Source of the DNA: Calothrix sp. PCC 7716
Lineage (GTDB): Bacteria; Cyanobacteriota; Cyanobacteriia; Cyanobacteriales; Nostocaceae
NCBI RefSeq assembly: GCF_019977735.1
Contig: NZ_AP025018.1
Coordinates: forward strand, 2,356,001-2,420,000
Direction: 5' to 3'
DNA length: 64,000 nucleotides
A program made the translations under genes and the position numbers. Below, piece by piece: positions 9,577 to 22,843 of this stretch. Numbering within the stretch: the first letter of the stretch is position 1; each line of letters opens with the position of its first letter. The notes under the pieces are model-generated. The model made no database searches. It was not told the origin of the DNA and saw only the letters and a list, made by a program, of their open reading frames with translations.

Positions 9577-10245
9577 ATGCCTAAAGTGTTTCCAGGGATG
9601 AATCCATATTTAGAACAGCCAGAACTATGGAATCAAGTTCATAATCGTTTAATAATAGCAATTGCTGATGCATTAACGCCTCAAATCGTTCCTGTTTATC
9701 ATGTTTCAATTGAGGAACGAGTTTACACAAGCAACGATGATTCATCACCAATTAATTTAGCTCTTGAAATTACAGAAAGGTTTCTAGAAATTAAATCTAC
9801 TCGAACAGGTGAGGTAGTTACCGTCATTGAAGTGCTTTCGCCTAAAAATAAACGGTCTAAAGATGGTAGACAAGCTTATGAAAACAAACGACTCAAAATT
9901 TTTGCTTCAAATACAAGTTTAGTAGAAATCTATTTATTGCGGGCTGGGGAACCGATGCCGATTTTTGGTGATGCTAAAGGCGATTACTATATTTTAGTGA
10001 GTCGAGGATATGGCAGACCTGATGCGGATTTATATACATTTACAGTCCGTGATGTGTTACCTGCTTTTCCTATACCCTTGAAACAAGGTGATACAGAGCC
10101 AGTATTAGATTTGCAGCAATTGTTACATGATATTTATGAGCGCGCGAGGTTTGACTTGGTTATTGATTACTCACAACCTGCCAAACCTCCATTATCTCCC
10201 GAAGATACTGCTTGGGCATGGGAAATTTTAGGGACTTCCAAATAA
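9577..10245 (+). CDS. DUF4058 family protein, apparently with an internal deletion
   Basis: 222 aa beginning MPKVFPGMNPYLEQPELW, the hallmark start of the cyanobacterial DUF4058 family. Conserved later blocks include EVLSPKNKR, YENKRLKIFAS, LVEIYLLRAG and the C-terminal DIYERARFDLVIDY. Members I know are usually about 250-270 aa; here the segment between EERVYTSNDDSSP and ERFLEIK looks short, consistent with loss of roughly 30 residues. Function is unknown. The family is very abundant in cyanobacteria and resembles Uma2-type PD-(D/E)XK-like proteins in its EV(L/I)SP motif, but that relation is only an impression. GTGAG before the ATG could serve in translation initiation. Confidence 0.85.
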   Translation: MPKVFPGMNPYLEQPELWNQVHNRLIIAIADALTPQIVPVYHVSIEERVYTSNDDSSPINLALEITERFLEIKSTRTGEVVTVIEVLSPKNKRSKDGRQAYENKRLKIFASNTSLVEIYLLRAGEPMPIFGDAKGDYYILVSRGYGRPDADLYTFTVRDVLPAFPIPLKQGDTEPVLDLQQLLHDIYERARFDLVIDYSQPAKPPLSPEDTAWAWEILGTSK

Positions 10246-10264
10246 CAAAACATTGTAATTTTCT

Positions 10265-10376
10265 TGTGGGGTGGGCATCCTTGCCCGCCTTATATTTGGA
10301 ACGGGCAGGGATGCCCATTCCACAATATTGCCCATTCCACAATATTGCCCATTCCACAATATTGCCCATTCCACAT
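10265..10376. repeat. GGGCATCC-type palindromes and 17-bp tandem repeats
   Basis: TGGGCATCCTTGCCCG-type hairpin (10271-10287), then its inverse (10298-10324), followed by three or more tandem copies of the 17-mer ATTGCCCATTCCACAAT up to 10376. The same family of repeats recurs at 16083-16107, 16434-16460, 25370-25387, 45211-45239, 54005-54076 and 61447-61474. The tandem array probably grew from the outer half of one such palindrome. Confidence 0.8.
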
Positions 10377-10378
10377 TT

Positions 10379-11761
10379 TTAAAAGTATTCCACGCGGGCG
10401 TCGAAACCTCTATCGCGCAGTTGGTCACTTAGTCTTTCTGCGTCGCTACGTTCGTTAAATGAACCTGCATTTACATAGTCACCTAAACCAGATTTTGCTG
10501 CAAATGCTTGTGGTAATACTTGACGAACACGGTTTAATGTGTCGTTGGCAAATATAGGAATAACTACTACATAACGATTACTCCTTTCAGGTCGCTGTAC
10601 TGCGGGTGGAGTTGTGTTGTTACTTAAACCTAGTGCTTGCCATGTATTAAAATCTACAAACCCTGTTGGCGCCAGTTGTCTTGCACGTTGGAACTGGGCA
10701 ACTGCATCTCTGGTTGCTGGGCCATAAAACCCATCGGCGTTACCTCTAAAAATTCCCCACTGCTGTAAGCGTTGCTGTACAATTATGACTCGCTGGCTGC
10801 GTTCTCCAAGACATATTTCACCACGCGCCGTTGAACATTCGTTATTGTTCCAATTACCGTTACCGTTTGGATTAGGGTTAATAAGAGCTTGAGAAATTAA
10901 TGCTAAAGTTTGCGAGTCGGCAACACCACTGGGAATAAGGCCATTATTGCGTTGAAAGTTGGAGACCGCATCGCGCGTTGTTGGGCCAAAAGTACCTGTT
11001 GGGTTGACAGGAAAGAAACCTAACTGTCGTAAATCTTCTTGTAATCTTCTAACAAGAAATCCTTTGTCACCATAATTTAAAGCGTTGGGTAAGTTATCTC
11101 CTCCAACACTAATAACACTACCATCACCAGAGATGATACCAGTTGTGCGAATAGCTTGAAGAGTTCCAGCACCAACTACTCCATCTGCACGCAAACCGTT
11201 CGCTTGCTGAAAACGAATTACTGCGTCTTGGGTTTGTGGTCCAAAAGTACCTGTTATTGGCCCGTTATAAAATCCTAAACGTGACAAATTGCTTTGTAAA
11301 TTTCTTACTGCTTGTCCACGACTACCTACACGTAGTACTCCACTCGCGCTGCTACTACCACCTGTGTTACGAGCATTACATTGTGAACGTAATAATTGCT
11401 GTGTTCTTGGACCAACTGAACCTATTGCTGGTAGTCTGTTCGCACGTTGAAAGCGAGTAACTGCGTTTTCAGTTTGTGAACCAAAGTTACCTGTTACTGG
11501 ACCATTGAAGTAACCTAATTGTTTTAAACATCTTTGAACGCTACTAACTTCTGCGCCTGAAGTTCCTCGTGATACCGCTAAACTTTGTCCTGCTATACTG
11601 ACGACAAATAGTGAGAGCATTACAGGTAAAAACCGCATCATTGCGTTAAAAGAAAGTTTACCCCAACTCCAAGATGCTAAACCAACTTGGATATTTGTGG
11701 CTTCGACTTCTTTACTGCCCTCATCAGTTGAAGCTAGATGCAGATAACTAGTATTTTCCAT
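10379..11761 (-). CDS. Peptidoglycan-binding repeat protein with SPOR-like end
   Basis: 460 aa. A cytoplasmic N-terminus (MENTSYLHLAS) precedes a hydrophobic segment (about residues 42-62, LPVMLSLFVVSIAGQSLA), so the bulk is periplasmic or secreted. Four PG_binding_1 domains follow, each with a VxxLQxxLxxLGFYNGPITGxFGPxTxDAVxxFQ pattern, at roughly residues 67-125, 137-200, 225-290 and 310-375. The last about 65 residues (YVVVIPIFANDTLNRVRQ to DAERLSDQLRDRGFDARVEYF) look like a SPOR/sporulation-related repeat that binds denuded glycan strands. No catalytic domain is seen. It is probably a cell-wall-binding structural or regulatory protein. The stop lies within 3 bp of a tandem repeat. Confidence 0.85.
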   Translation of the reverse strand: MENTSYLHLASTDEGSKEVEATNIQVGLASWSWGKLSFNAMMRFLPVMLSLFVVSIAGQSLAVSRGTSGAEVSSVQRCLKQLGYFNGPVTGNFGSQTENAVTRFQRANRLPAIGSVGPRTQQLLRSQCNARNTGGSSSASGVLRVGSRGQAVRNLQSNLSRLGFYNGPITGTFGPQTQDAVIRFQQANGLRADGVVGAGTLQAIRTTGIISGDGSVISVGGDNLPNALNYGDKGFLVRRLQEDLRQLGFFPVNPTGTFGPTTRDAVSNFQRNNGLIPSGVADSQTLALISQALINPNPNGNGNWNNNECSTARGEICLGERSQRVIIVQQRLQQWGIFRGNADGFYGPATRDAVAQFQRARQLAPTGFVDFNTWQALGLSNNTTPPAVQRPERSNRYVVVIPIFANDTLNRVRQVLPQAFAAKSGLGDYVNAGSFNERSDAERLSDQLRDRGFDARVEYF

Positions 11762-12274
11762 AATTTTACCAAAGTTTTACCAAGTAAGTTTTTAGGTTAA
11801 AGAAATTACCTGTTATGGCATATACCTTACAGGTGTGTCAAACACTTAGGTTTATATCAAAGTGGTGAGGCTTCCGTAGTTAGGGTAGCTGTTGTGACTA
11901 GTCACTTTTGCTACGTTCGTTTATTAAATAGAATCACCTTGACTTAATAATATTCCGGATTTCTACCCGAAATTTATGCTACATCTTACTCATCCACCAC
12001 AAAAAATCAAAAATACCAGAAATTAAAGCTTTTACGCCCTATTACCCCCAATAGCACATAACTATACACAAACCGTTTATAAATGGAAATATACCACTGA
12101 CTTTCCTTACATGCGTCAATTTCCTAGATTAAATTTAAATAAATAGCTCTTGTACTATGCTTATATTCTAAGTGATTTCGCCAGAAATTACTGAAATATT
12201 TATTGTGATTTTAAATACTCATACGTAGGGTGGGCACTGCCCACCTTACTTAAATGAAGGAGCATTCCGGTGAG
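11762..12274. other. 513-bp AT-rich gap without a recognised gene
   Basis: Upstream region of the peptidoglycan-binding gene and downstream region of ccs1. The only distinct element is a perfect palindromic repeat AGGTGGGCAGTGCCCACC type at 12227-12247, which recurs at 37711-37729. No open frame with coding character, tRNA or clear promoter was recognised. Confidence 0.5.
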
Positions 12275-13663
12275 CTAAGTAAGAGATACTTCTTTTTGGT
12301 TTTTAGTCGATGCGGAATTTACTTTGTCAAGTATAGATAACACTTCTTGTTCAAAAGCTACTTGTGCGCGGTTGGTTTTGCCACCTACATACAAGCGACC
12401 ATCTTTTTGTAGTGCCCAAACTTGAGAGTGGGAGAAATAACTCATTGCGACACCTGTCATTAAAATTGCGAACCCGCTATAAACGAGGGGAATACCTGGG
12501 TCTGCTTTAATTTGCAATCCTGTACTGCCTACGACATCGAGTAACTTTAATGTCACACCATTAATTTGTGTGGACATACCTGTTCGCAAGGTGTTTGCAA
12601 GTTGACCTTTACTATCGTATATCAACACCATTCCCTGTAAGTCTTTGGCAAGTAATGATACACCTTCGCTTAAGTCGGGTTTTATAGGTATCCATGTACC
12701 CCAAATTCTACCTTTGCCGTTGGTATTAAGCGGCGCCATTGGTAACTGAAATATTGGACTATTATTAACACGCACGCGAACAGCAGCAATACCCCAGTCG
12801 GTTTGGTAAAGAGTTACTCCATTGTGACGTAAAGGCTTGTTGACATATATTGTTTGGTTATCAACTGGGTTGCCTTGAGCATCTAATACCGACATTTTGG
12901 AGTAAAATTGGTCGATGCCACCTGAAGGTGTGTAGTCAATCCAAAAACGGTCAACATGTACCGACCAATCTTTGGGAACTTGTGATGCTGCAAAGGGACC
13001 CGCATCAATAATATTTTTGATTTGGAATGTTTCACCACTTGGTACCATTTCTTGGGCAACAAACCCTGTCATGGCGCCGAAAATAGAACCAAGTAAAGTT
13101 ACAACTATTCCTATGTGAACTATAATGGGTCCAACTCGACCAACAATACCTTTGCGTGCATAAAGTGTATTATCTTGTTGAAAGACTTTATATTGCTGAT
13201 TTTGTAAAATCTCAGGTAATGAGGTTAACGAAGCATTCTCAAATTCTGCACTTAAAGCAAGTTTCTGAAATTGCTGAGGTCTAGAGTAAAATTTCCATTT
13301 ACGTGCGGACTTCAAAGCGGGTAGCTGACGAGTAAACGTACAAGCAACCAAACTAGTGCCAAATAATATAAGTAGCGCTAAAAACCACCATGTACGGTAA
13401 ACATGGTCTAAACCAATGAAAAGTAAGACTTTCCACGTTAGAAATCCAAATAAAGCTGGATGTTCAGGATAATTTGTTTGATAAAATGCTAGCGACTGCC
13501 CTTGTTCTATAACAGTACCAAGAATACTAAAACCTGCAATTACAAGTAGCATCACAATGGCAAGTCTTAAATCGGTCAATATTGGTAATAAATCTTGTTT
13601 TATTGAACGTTTAAGAAGAGAAAACCAATTAAGTTCTTTTTCAGTTGTATTATCAGCAGTCAT
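12275..13663 (-). CDS. ccs1: Cytochrome c biogenesis protein Ccs1 (CcsB/ResB)
   Basis: 462 aa. It belongs to the ResB/Ccs1 family, the membrane partner of CcsA in System II cytochrome c assembly, which delivers haem to apocytochromes on the lumenal side. Transmembrane segments: [21 protein letters not shown] (about 33-53), [19 protein letters not shown] (about 92-110), a pair-like segment [20 protein letters not shown] with the conserved His (about 177-197), and a C-terminal one ([18 protein letters not shown]). A large lumenal loop lies between the last two. The gene follows ccdA on the same strand after 24 bp, so they are co-transcribed. CcsA itself is not in the window. Confidence 0.93.
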   Translation of the reverse strand: MTADNTTEKELNWFSLLKRSIKQDLLPILTDLRLAIVMLLVIAGFSILGTVIEQGQSLAFYQTNYPEHPALFGFLTWKVLLFIGLDHVYRTWWFLALLILFGTSLVACTFTRQLPALKSARKWKFYSRPQQFQKLALSAEFENASLTSLPEILQNQQYKVFQQDNTLYARKGIVGRVGPIIVHIGIVVTLLGSIFGAMTGFVAQEMVPSGETFQIKNIIDAGPFAASQVPKDWSVHVDRFWIDYTPSGGIDQFYSKMSVLDAQGNPVDNQTIYVNKPLRHNGVTLYQTDWGIAAVRVRVNNSPIFQLPMAPLNTNGKGRIWGTWIPIKPDLSEGVSLLAKDLQGMVLIYDSKGQLANTLRTGMSTQINGVTLKLLDVVGSTGLQIKADPGIPLVYSGFAILMTGVAMSYFSHSQVWALQKDGRLYVGGKTNRAQVAFEQEVLSILDKVNSASTKNQKEVSLT

Positions 13664-13687
13664 GTGAATTATATAAGCGACTAAAAG

Positions 13688-14419
13688 CTAAATAGGAATT
13701 CGAGAAAGTAAAGAAAATACGCCAAATGCTACTAACATTACACCACTGACAGGATTTATCCAACCCGACCAGCGTCGCAGTTCGAGTATCTTTTTTATAG
13801 AAGCAGTAAATGTACCAGCTAAAATTAACGGCGCCACATAACCTAATGTATAGGAGAGTAATAAAACTCCACCCATAAATAAATCTTGTTGTTTTGCTAC
13901 CCACCCTAGTAAACTTACTAAAACTGGAGTACTACAAGGAGAAGCAACTAATCCAAAACTGAGACCAATACAATACGCGCGTACACCTTGAGGTAAATCT
14001 TGAGAGATCCAATCTGTACCACCAAAAGAGGGTAATTGTAAAGGTAAAGCTTCGAGGAGGTTTAACCCCATTAAAATAGCGATAATACTAACAATGATTG
14101 GTAGACCAATTCCAATTTGACCGTATACTCTCCCAAAACCTGCGGCAAATATACCTAAACCAGCAAGTGTGGTTGCCAAACCAAGAGAAAACCAAGTTGA
14201 CTGAGAAAAAGCTTGTAAACGAGTTTTAGTTTCGTATCCGCCAATATAACCAATTGTAATTGGTAGCATAGACAGCATACAAGGTGTAAGACTGGTGAGC
14301 AATCCAGCTAAAAATATTACACCAATACTAATGATACTCAAATGCGTCAGTTGACTAGCGACAATACCGTTAGCAAAGCGTTCGAGTTGATAAAATTGGG
14401 TAGAAAGAGTTTCCAGCAT
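13688..14419 (-). CDS. ccdA: Thiol-disulfide transporter CcdA
   Basis: 243 aa polytopic membrane protein with six hydrophobic segments. The two redox Cys residues occur in the expected places: LTSLTPCMLSMLP in the first segment and GLVASPCSTPVLVSLLG in the fourth. CcdA carries reducing power across the membrane to keep apocytochrome haem-binding cysteines reduced. It sits 24 bp upstream of ccs1, its functional partner, and downstream of ftsW on the same strand. The protein is of normal length and complete. Confidence 0.95.
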   Translation of the reverse strand: MLETLSTQFYQLERFANGIVASQLTHLSIISIGVIFLAGLLTSLTPCMLSMLPITIGYIGGYETKTRLQAFSQSTWFSLGLATTLAGLGIFAAGFGRVYGQIGIGLPIIVSIIAILMGLNLLEALPLQLPSFGGTDWISQDLPQGVRAYCIGLSFGLVASPCSTPVLVSLLGWVAKQQDLFMGGVLLLSYTLGYVAPLILAGTFTASIKKILELRRWSGWINPVSGVMLVAFGVFSLLSRIPI

Positions 14420-14465
14420 GGGTGTTGATAAAGTTAGAATGCTTACTCTGCTTGCATTCTAACGT

Positions 14466-14661
14466 GGAACGGGCAGAGAGTGCCCGTTCTATAACTTAAT
14501 ATATTTAGTATATTGTTATAAAAATAAATCACTCACAGCGATACTAAACCCAAAACTTCCAGCTTTAATAACCATCTTAGCTTATTAGTTATTCTCTGTG
14601 AACTCTGCGCCTCTGTGGTAAAAAAATATTTATATTACCACAGAGAGACGGAGAACACAGA
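14466..14661. repeat. Intergenic repeats between ftsW and ccdA
   Basis: AACGGGCAGAGAGTGCCCGTT (14468-14488) is a palindromic hairpin. At 14593-14661 a CTCTGTGAACTCTGCGCCTCTGTGGTA segment is followed at once by its near reverse complement (ACCACAGAGAGACGGAG, then AACACAGAG), giving a long stem. The same inverted pair recurs at 39722-39795 and 59764-59840, with half copies at 4600-4620 and 22880-22910. They are family repeats, not genes. Confidence 0.7.
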
Positions 14662-14697
14662 GATAAATTTAGAGGTAAATGCATTCAATCGCAAGGT

Positions 14698-15894
14698 TTA
14701 TCGTGATGTAGTAATACGTCTGCGTCTTTTAGTTCGTATTAATTCTGGGTTGATAGGTACAACTTCAGCTTCGCTACTTTCGCGAGCAACACGAACTAGT
14801 AAAGCTGCGGCAAGTAAACTGGCTATCATTGAGTTACCACCGTAGCTAAATAATGGTAAAGGTAAACCAGTAGTTGGCAAGGCGCCTGTAGTTACACCAA
14901 TATGTAGTAATGACTGTCCAACCATGACCACAGTAATACCAATTGCAATTAGTCGGTAAGTTTGGTTAGTCGCTTTGATTGCTACAATTAAACCCAAAGT
15001 GGCATATATAGCCAGTAATGATAGCAATACCATGCAGCCAACAAAGCCAAATTCTTCAGCAAATACAGAAAATATAAAGTCCGTATCTTGAATAGGTAGA
15101 TAAAAAAGTTTTTGTTGCGATAACCCATACCCTGTTCCCGACTGTCCACCGGAACCAATTGCAAGTAAACTTTGCACTAGCTGATAACCGTTACCTGTGG
15201 CATCTGCCCAAGGGTTGATAAAAGACATTACCCGTTTACGTTGATATTCACGAATGCTAATACTTAATGTGGCAAGTACAATTCCACCAAGTGCGGTGCT
15301 TCCTAAATATTTATAAGGTAGTCCGGCGCCGAGTGCAATTAACCATATAGTCATTCCACACAATGCAGCAGTACTAAGGTTGGGCTGGGCAAGTATACCT
15401 AAAACAACTAAGCCAAATACACCTAGCCAAGTAAACCTCACACGCCATGTTAATCTATCCCATTGTCCAAATAATCGGGCGCTTTGAATAACTAAAAAGG
15501 GTTTAATTAATTCAGACGGTTGAATTGGAACTGGACCGAGTAACCTACGCGCGGCGCCTAAGTCAGTTTTACCAAGTCCGGGAATTAGCGTCACAAAAAT
15601 TAGCAGCAACATCAAGAAGATAAACCAGTGAGATATACCTGTTATCTTCTTAACTGGGGTATTAACAATAATATTGAATCCTAATACGCCAACAACCACC
15701 CAAATGAGTTGGCGCTTAAAGTAATACAATCCATCTTGGAACTTTGCGTCTGCTACTGGGTAAGACGCACTAAATAGAACTGCTAGTCCCACAAACAGCC
15801 AAACCATAGTCAGCCAGCGCAATAAACGCGCTTCAAGTGCCCAACTGTTTACGGAGTCATCTAAAAATGGTATCAGGCGACGAATTATCTTCAC
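14698..15894 (-). CDS. ftsW: FtsW-type SEDS glycosyltransferase, septal peptidoglycan
   Basis: 398 aa integral membrane protein with about ten hydrophobic segments. SEDS-family landmarks are present: GARRLLGPVPIQPSELIKP (about 115-132), a conserved loop GNGYQLVQSLLAIGSGG, the segment QDTDFIFSVFAEEFGF, and the closing block LPLPLFSYGGNS with a basic cytoplasmic tail (RTKRRRR). FtsW polymerises lipid II at the division site with a class B PBP. It lies directly upstream of ccdA-ccs1 on the same strand, with 278 bp of repeats between. RodA is the alternative, but the order ftsW-ccdA-ccs1 and the short form fit the cyanobacterial FtsW. Confidence 0.9.
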   Translation of the reverse strand: MKIIRRLIPFLDDSVNSWALEARLLRWLTMVWLFVGLAVLFSASYPVADAKFQDGLYYFKRQLIWVVVGVLGFNIIVNTPVKKITGISHWFIFLMLLLIFVTLIPGLGKTDLGAARRLLGPVPIQPSELIKPFLVIQSARLFGQWDRLTWRVRFTWLGVFGLVVLGILAQPNLSTAALCGMTIWLIALGAGLPYKYLGSTALGGIVLATLSISIREYQRKRVMSFINPWADATGNGYQLVQSLLAIGSGGQSGTGYGLSQQKLFYLPIQDTDFIFSVFAEEFGFVGCMVLLSLLAIYATLGLIVAIKATNQTYRLIAIGITVVMVGQSLLHIGVTTGALPTTGLPLPLFSYGGNSMIASLLAAALLVRVARESSEAEVVPINPELIRTKRRRRITTSR

Positions 15895-16082
15895 TATCGG
15901 TACACTGGGTGAAGTTACTAAGTATAAACAACAAACGATATTACTCGATTAAACCCAAGTTTACCCACAATTCCATAAATTAATTATGCACTAGTATTTA
16001 TAGATACATATTTATCAAGTTTCTTACTTATATAACTCAAAAATTTAATCTTCTTTCTTGTGTAATTATTGTGGAATGCTTG

Positions 16083-16107
16083 TGGAATGGGCATCCTTGC
16101 CCGTTCT
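16083..16107. repeat. GGGCATCC-type palindrome
   Basis: A hairpin-forming member of the TGGAATGGGCATCCTTGCCC family seen at 10265 and elsewhere. A second, inverted member lies at 16434-16460; together they bracket a decayed small gene. Confidence 0.7.
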
Positions 16108-16165
16108 TTTTCATAGGACTCTAGGGGGCACCCACCCCACAAGAAAACTTTGGACATTTTTTTAT

Positions 16166-16370
16166 TTATAAGTCCCCTAATACGCTTTGCTGGGTCAAGC
16201 TGGTGACTAGTTCTTCTATTTTAATTTCAAAATCAGCAAACTCTTTATCTAAAGGTAATAATATAGTAAACTTCTTTATATTTAACCCATCCCGAACACT
16301 CAAGATAAACTTCTATTTTATCTGGTGAGACAGTATCTATTAATTGAGTGTATAAGTCTGAAGATATCAT
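16166..16370 (-). pseudogene. Frameshifted remnant of a small unknown gene
   Basis: An ATG at 16370 opens MISSDLYTQLIDTVSPDKIE and continues through a Trp/Lys segment, but stops after 41 codons. The neighbouring frame then continues with a similar composition (LLPLDKEFADFEIKIEELV, then TSLTQQSVLGDL) to a stop at 16166. The join lies near 16240-16255. Read together, these make a plausible 65-70 aa acidic protein broken by one indel. I do not know the family. It lies between two inverted copies of a dispersed palindrome (16083-16107 and 16434-16460). Confidence 0.5.
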
Positions 16371-16553
16371 TTTTATCCTAAATGTTAATTTTAATTGTTA
16401 TCATTCTCCAATAATTGATATTTTGACATAAAGACGGGCAGGGATGCCCGTTCCACAAGACAAGAGAGTTTCACAAGAGAATAAAAAAGAGGTCTAAAAA
16501 GACCTCTGGGTAACTCCCGATAGTAATTTCTTGTTGGAGAGTAAGTATAAAAG

Positions 16554-16757
16554 TTATAGAAGACCTGTGTTTAAACCTTGTTTGCCAGTAGCAAGTTCGA
16601 CTTTAACGATTCTGCCACCCATTTTTTGAATACGTTGCTGTTCTTTGAACCAGTTTTCGTAAGGAACTAGTTTTGTGAAGAAGGTATTTTGAAGTTCGCG
16701 TTGGGTTCTAATCCGGGTTTGGCTAGGTACACAAGCTGTAACTTTAAACATCCGCAT
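16554..16757 (-). CDS. apcC: Phycobilisome core linker polypeptide Lc7.8
   Basis: 67 aa, the normal size for the small core linker. It starts MRMFKVTACVPSQTRIRTQ and contains the conserved ELQNTFFTKLVPYENWF. ApcC caps allophycocyanin trimers in the core cylinders and tunes energy transfer. It is the last gene of the apcE-apcA-apcB-apcC cluster on the minus strand, 299 bp after apcB; that spacer carries AGTGCTG heptamer repeats (16935-16965). A GGTCTCCTGTATG-like stretch precedes the start. Confidence 0.97.
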   Translation of the reverse strand: MRMFKVTACVPSQTRIRTQRELQNTFFTKLVPYENWFKEQQRIQKMGGRIVKVELATGKQGLNTGLL

Positions 16758-16934
16758 GGTGATAGGTCTCCTGTATGAAGTGGAATATCTTTTTTATTTC
16801 AAAAATTATGAGTGTTGAATATTTGCCTACTCATTGCAAGACTGGGAATCAATCATCAATACTAGCTTGCCAAAACTCATTAACCAAAACTTACTCAATA
16901 CTTAAGTCACTTCATGTATAGCTTTCTCTATCAC

Positions 16935-16965
16935 TTAGCACTCAGCACTCAGTACTTTTCACTCA
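16935..16965. repeat. Heptamer repeat (CAGCACT) between apcB and apcC
   Basis: Tandem copies of the heptamer CAGCACT occupy part of the apcB-apcC spacer, related to those at 2660-2690 and 33790-33872. Variable degenerate copies continue to about 16998. In an operon spacer such repeats may form stable mRNA hairpins; this is inference. Confidence 0.6.
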
Positions 16966-17056
16966 ATAAGCTCTCAGCCTTCTAGCACTCACAACTGATT
17001 CCCAGCCCTTAAATTACGCAGCTAATTTTTAGCTTCTGGCGCGCGTGTTACGACTA

Positions 17057-17542
17057 TTAGCTCAAGCCAGAGCTGATGTAGTCTAAGTAAACGCCCATTT
17101 CTTTACCAGCGTCAGGACCTACCAAGCTAGCAGTCACTTCTTTGATTGATTGAATAGCTTGTACGGTGGCGCCTACGGGTACACCTAATGAGTTGTAGGT
17201 TTCTTTCAAACCGTTAAGTACGCGCTCATCTAAAATAGATGGGTCGCCAGCTAGCATTGCGTATGTAGCATAACGGAGGTAGTAGTCTAAGTCGCGGATG
17301 CAAGCAGCATAACGACGTGTGGTGTACATGTTACCACCTGGACGGGTGATATCTGAGTACAACAACGATTTAGCAACAGCTTCTTTTACGATTGCAGCTG
17401 CGTTTGCACTGATGGTGGTAGCTGCACGAACACGAAGTTCGCCTGTTGCAAAGTAACCTTTGAGTTTGTCGATTGCAGATGAATCAAGGTATTTGCCTTG
17501 AACGTCTGAAGAATTAATTACTGAGGTAATTGCGTCTTGCAT
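17057..17542 (-). CDS. apcB: Allophycocyanin beta subunit
   Basis: 161 aa, the canonical length. Cys81 in [13 protein letters not shown] binds phycocyanobilin. Asn71 (GGNMYTTRR) is the site that is gamma-N-methylated in this family. With ApcA it forms the (alpha-beta)3 trimers of the phycobilisome core, which pass excitation energy to photosystem II chlorophyll. The gene lies 106 bp downstream of apcA and upstream of apcC on the same strand. No anomalies. Confidence 0.98.
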   Translation of the reverse strand: MQDAITSVINSSDVQGKYLDSSAIDKLKGYFATGELRVRAATTISANAAAIVKEAVAKSLLYSDITRPGGNMYTTRRYAACIRDLDYYLRYATYAMLAGDPSILDERVLNGLKETYNSLGVPVGATVQAIQSIKEVTASLVGPDAGKEMGVYLDYISSGLS

Positions 17543-17648
17543 TGTTGTTATTTCCTTATTTCCAACCGTAATTACAATAATTCGGCGCCGTTCTTTTTAA
17601 TCAAGTGAGTCAAAGTTTGAAATTAATCTTTGGAGACTAATTTATGAA

Positions 17649-18134
17649 CTATGACATAGCACCAATTACGTAGTCGAAGTAAGAGCCAGCTTCACCAGCA
17701 TCTTCACCAGACATAAGTCCAGTAGCAACGCTCTTCATTGCAGCAACACCAGCAACAACAGCGTCAATGGGGGTACCAAGTGACTTGTACATTTCGCGTA
17801 CACCAACAATACCGATTTCTTCGATAGGTGTTACATCACCAGATACGATTCCGTAGGTGATTAAGCGCAAGTAGTAGTCAAGGTCACGTAAGCAGGTAGC
17901 AGTCATTTCTTGACCGTATGCGTTTCCACCAGGAGAAACAACGTCAGGACGTTTTTGGAACAACTGGTCGCCAGCTTGCTTAACGATGCGCTCGCGGTTG
18001 TCGGTTAATGCTTGAGCGATACGTAGGCGCTTTTCTCCGGTGGTGACGAAGGATTTGATTCTATCCAATTCGCCAGGGCTGAGATAGCGTGCTTCTGCGT
18101 CTGCATTCACGATGGACTTCGTGACGATACTCAT
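17649..18134 (-). CDS. apcA: Allophycocyanin alpha subunit
   Basis: 161 aa with the normal start [20 protein letters not shown]. Cys81 in [15 protein letters not shown] is the phycocyanobilin attachment site. It pairs with ApcB. It sits between apcE and apcB, with a 420-bp upstream spacer that must hold the strong apcA promoter. It has AGGAATCC just before the ATG. No anomalies; the apcA-apcB spacer contains one GGCGCC. Confidence 0.98.
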   Translation of the reverse strand: MSIVTKSIVNADAEARYLSPGELDRIKSFVTTGEKRLRIAQALTDNRERIVKQAGDQLFQKRPDVVSPGGNAYGQEMTATCLRDLDYYLRLITYGIVSGDVTPIEEIGIVGVREMYKSLGTPIDAVVAGVAAMKSVATGLMSGEDAGEAGSYFDYVIGAMS

Positions 18135-18431
18135 TTTTTGGATTCCTCCAATACTAGGTAAAACCAGATTTACGACTTACTGGCACTGTTACAACGGTTG
18201 TGAATTTATCTCGACAAGCGGTTAAACTCAACTACCTCTTATGGATTATTTTCAGGCATCCTGTTGAGTATTTATGACTCTTCTTAACACTTTGTAATAT
18301 TTGCTTTCATGTTTGCTATTGTACACATTTTGTGCTTATAGTTTTAAAGCTTGTTAAGAAATGTTTCGATACACAACACAAATTAGGCTGCTGCTTAATT
18401 GACAGTCAACAGCCTAATAACATCTTATTTT
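18135..18431 (-). promoter_or_regulatory. apcA upstream region (leader/promoter, not resolved)
   Basis: About 300 bp between the palindromic cluster downstream of apcE and the apcA start. It is AT-rich, with no open frame. Phycobilisome apcA messages usually arise from their own strong promoter, so this is its expected place, but I could not assign -10/-35 boxes with confidence. Confidence 0.35.
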
Positions 18432-18543
18432 ATCCCCCCAACCCCCCTTAATAAGGGGGGCTTAAGTTCCTTCTTACTCCCCCCTTAATAAGGGGGGCTT
18501 AAGTTCCTTCTTACTCCCCCCTTATTAAGGGGGGTAGGGGGGG
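18432..18543. repeat. CCCCCCTTAATAAGGGGGG hairpin cluster downstream of apcE
   Basis: Three tandem units of 37 bp begin at 18442, 18479 and 18516. Each holds the palindrome CCCCCCTTAATAAGGGGGG (the third has TTATTAA in the centre), with CTTAAGTTCC next to it. ATCCCCCCA (18432-18440) at one end pairs with the G-run at the other (18535-18543). The cluster can fold as three separate hairpins or one large one, 11 bp from the apcE stop, and could terminate or stabilise the apcE transcript. Confidence 0.75.
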
Positions 18544-18554
18544 ATCAGAATCAA

Positions 18555-22271
<3,717 letters not shown>

Positions 22272-22628
22272 ATGCGTTTTAAGTATAAATTACTAGCCCT
22301 AGCTGCTCTATCTATCGCGCTTACACAAACTGTTACTCCTGCAACAGCGTTACCAGGACAAAGCGTTAAATCATTTCTAAAATGGGCAAAAAATAGACCT
22401 CTCCCCACGCTACAACAAAATAGTGCATACGGCGCCGTTAACAACCAACATCAAAACTATGTAAATACGGCGCCAAAAAGTAAGAAAATTAACAAGACAA
22501 ATGTAACAGACAAAAAAGATACAATTAAATTCAGTCAATATAACGAAAAAGCATTAAAGTTAATCTTAAAATTGAGCCGACTCTCCGCACTAAAGAACTA
22601 CATAAATGACCCGCATCATTCAAATTAA
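22272..22628 (+). CDS. Small secreted hypothetical protein
   Basis: 118 aa. It has a clear signal peptide (MRFKYKLLALAALSIALTQT, cleavage likely after ATA near residue 26). The mature part is basic, rich in Asn/Lys/Gln, with a Lys-rich middle (KSKKINKTNVTDKKD) and a C-terminal helix (EKALKLILKLSRLSALKNYI). No cysteines occur in the mature part. I do not recognise a family. It is monocistronic; a perfect hairpin follows 15 bp after the stop. It is transcribed divergently from apcE. Confidence 0.65.
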   Translation: MRFKYKLLALAALSIALTQTVTPATALPGQSVKSFLKWAKNRPLPTLQQNSAYGAVNNQHQNYVNTAPKSKKINKTNVTDKKDTIKFSQYNEKALKLILKLSRLSALKNYINDPHHSN

Positions 22629-22643
22629 AACGTTAAAAATAGC

Positions 22644-22665
22644 GAACCCAGTTAAAACTGGGTTC
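22644..22665 (+). terminator. Probable terminator hairpin
   Basis: GAACCCAGT/ACTGGGTTC, a perfect 9-bp stem with a TAAA loop, lies 15 bp after the small secreted protein. No U-run follows. The remaining spacer up to 22840 contains GGTTCCCCCCGTTGAGGCAA-type intergenic sequence that I know as common in cyanobacteria, but no gene. Confidence 0.5.
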
Positions 22666-22843
22666 TCGGCATTCCAGAGCCAGTGCTGTGCGGGGGTTCC
22701 CCCCGTTGAGGCAACTGGCGTCCCCCGATATAAATACCGTCAAAATATTAATTCTTCTTGGAATTAATACGAGTACTTCGGGGCTATCTGCCTTTCACGT
22801 AATAATGGTATACAGCAATTCTAGATAAAACCCCGCAATTGTA

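Noticed and set aside
10160-10458. Overlapping open frames of 64-69 codons on both strands
   Set aside because: They are created by the 17-bp tandem repeats and GGGCATCC palindromes; the translations are periodic and low-complexity.
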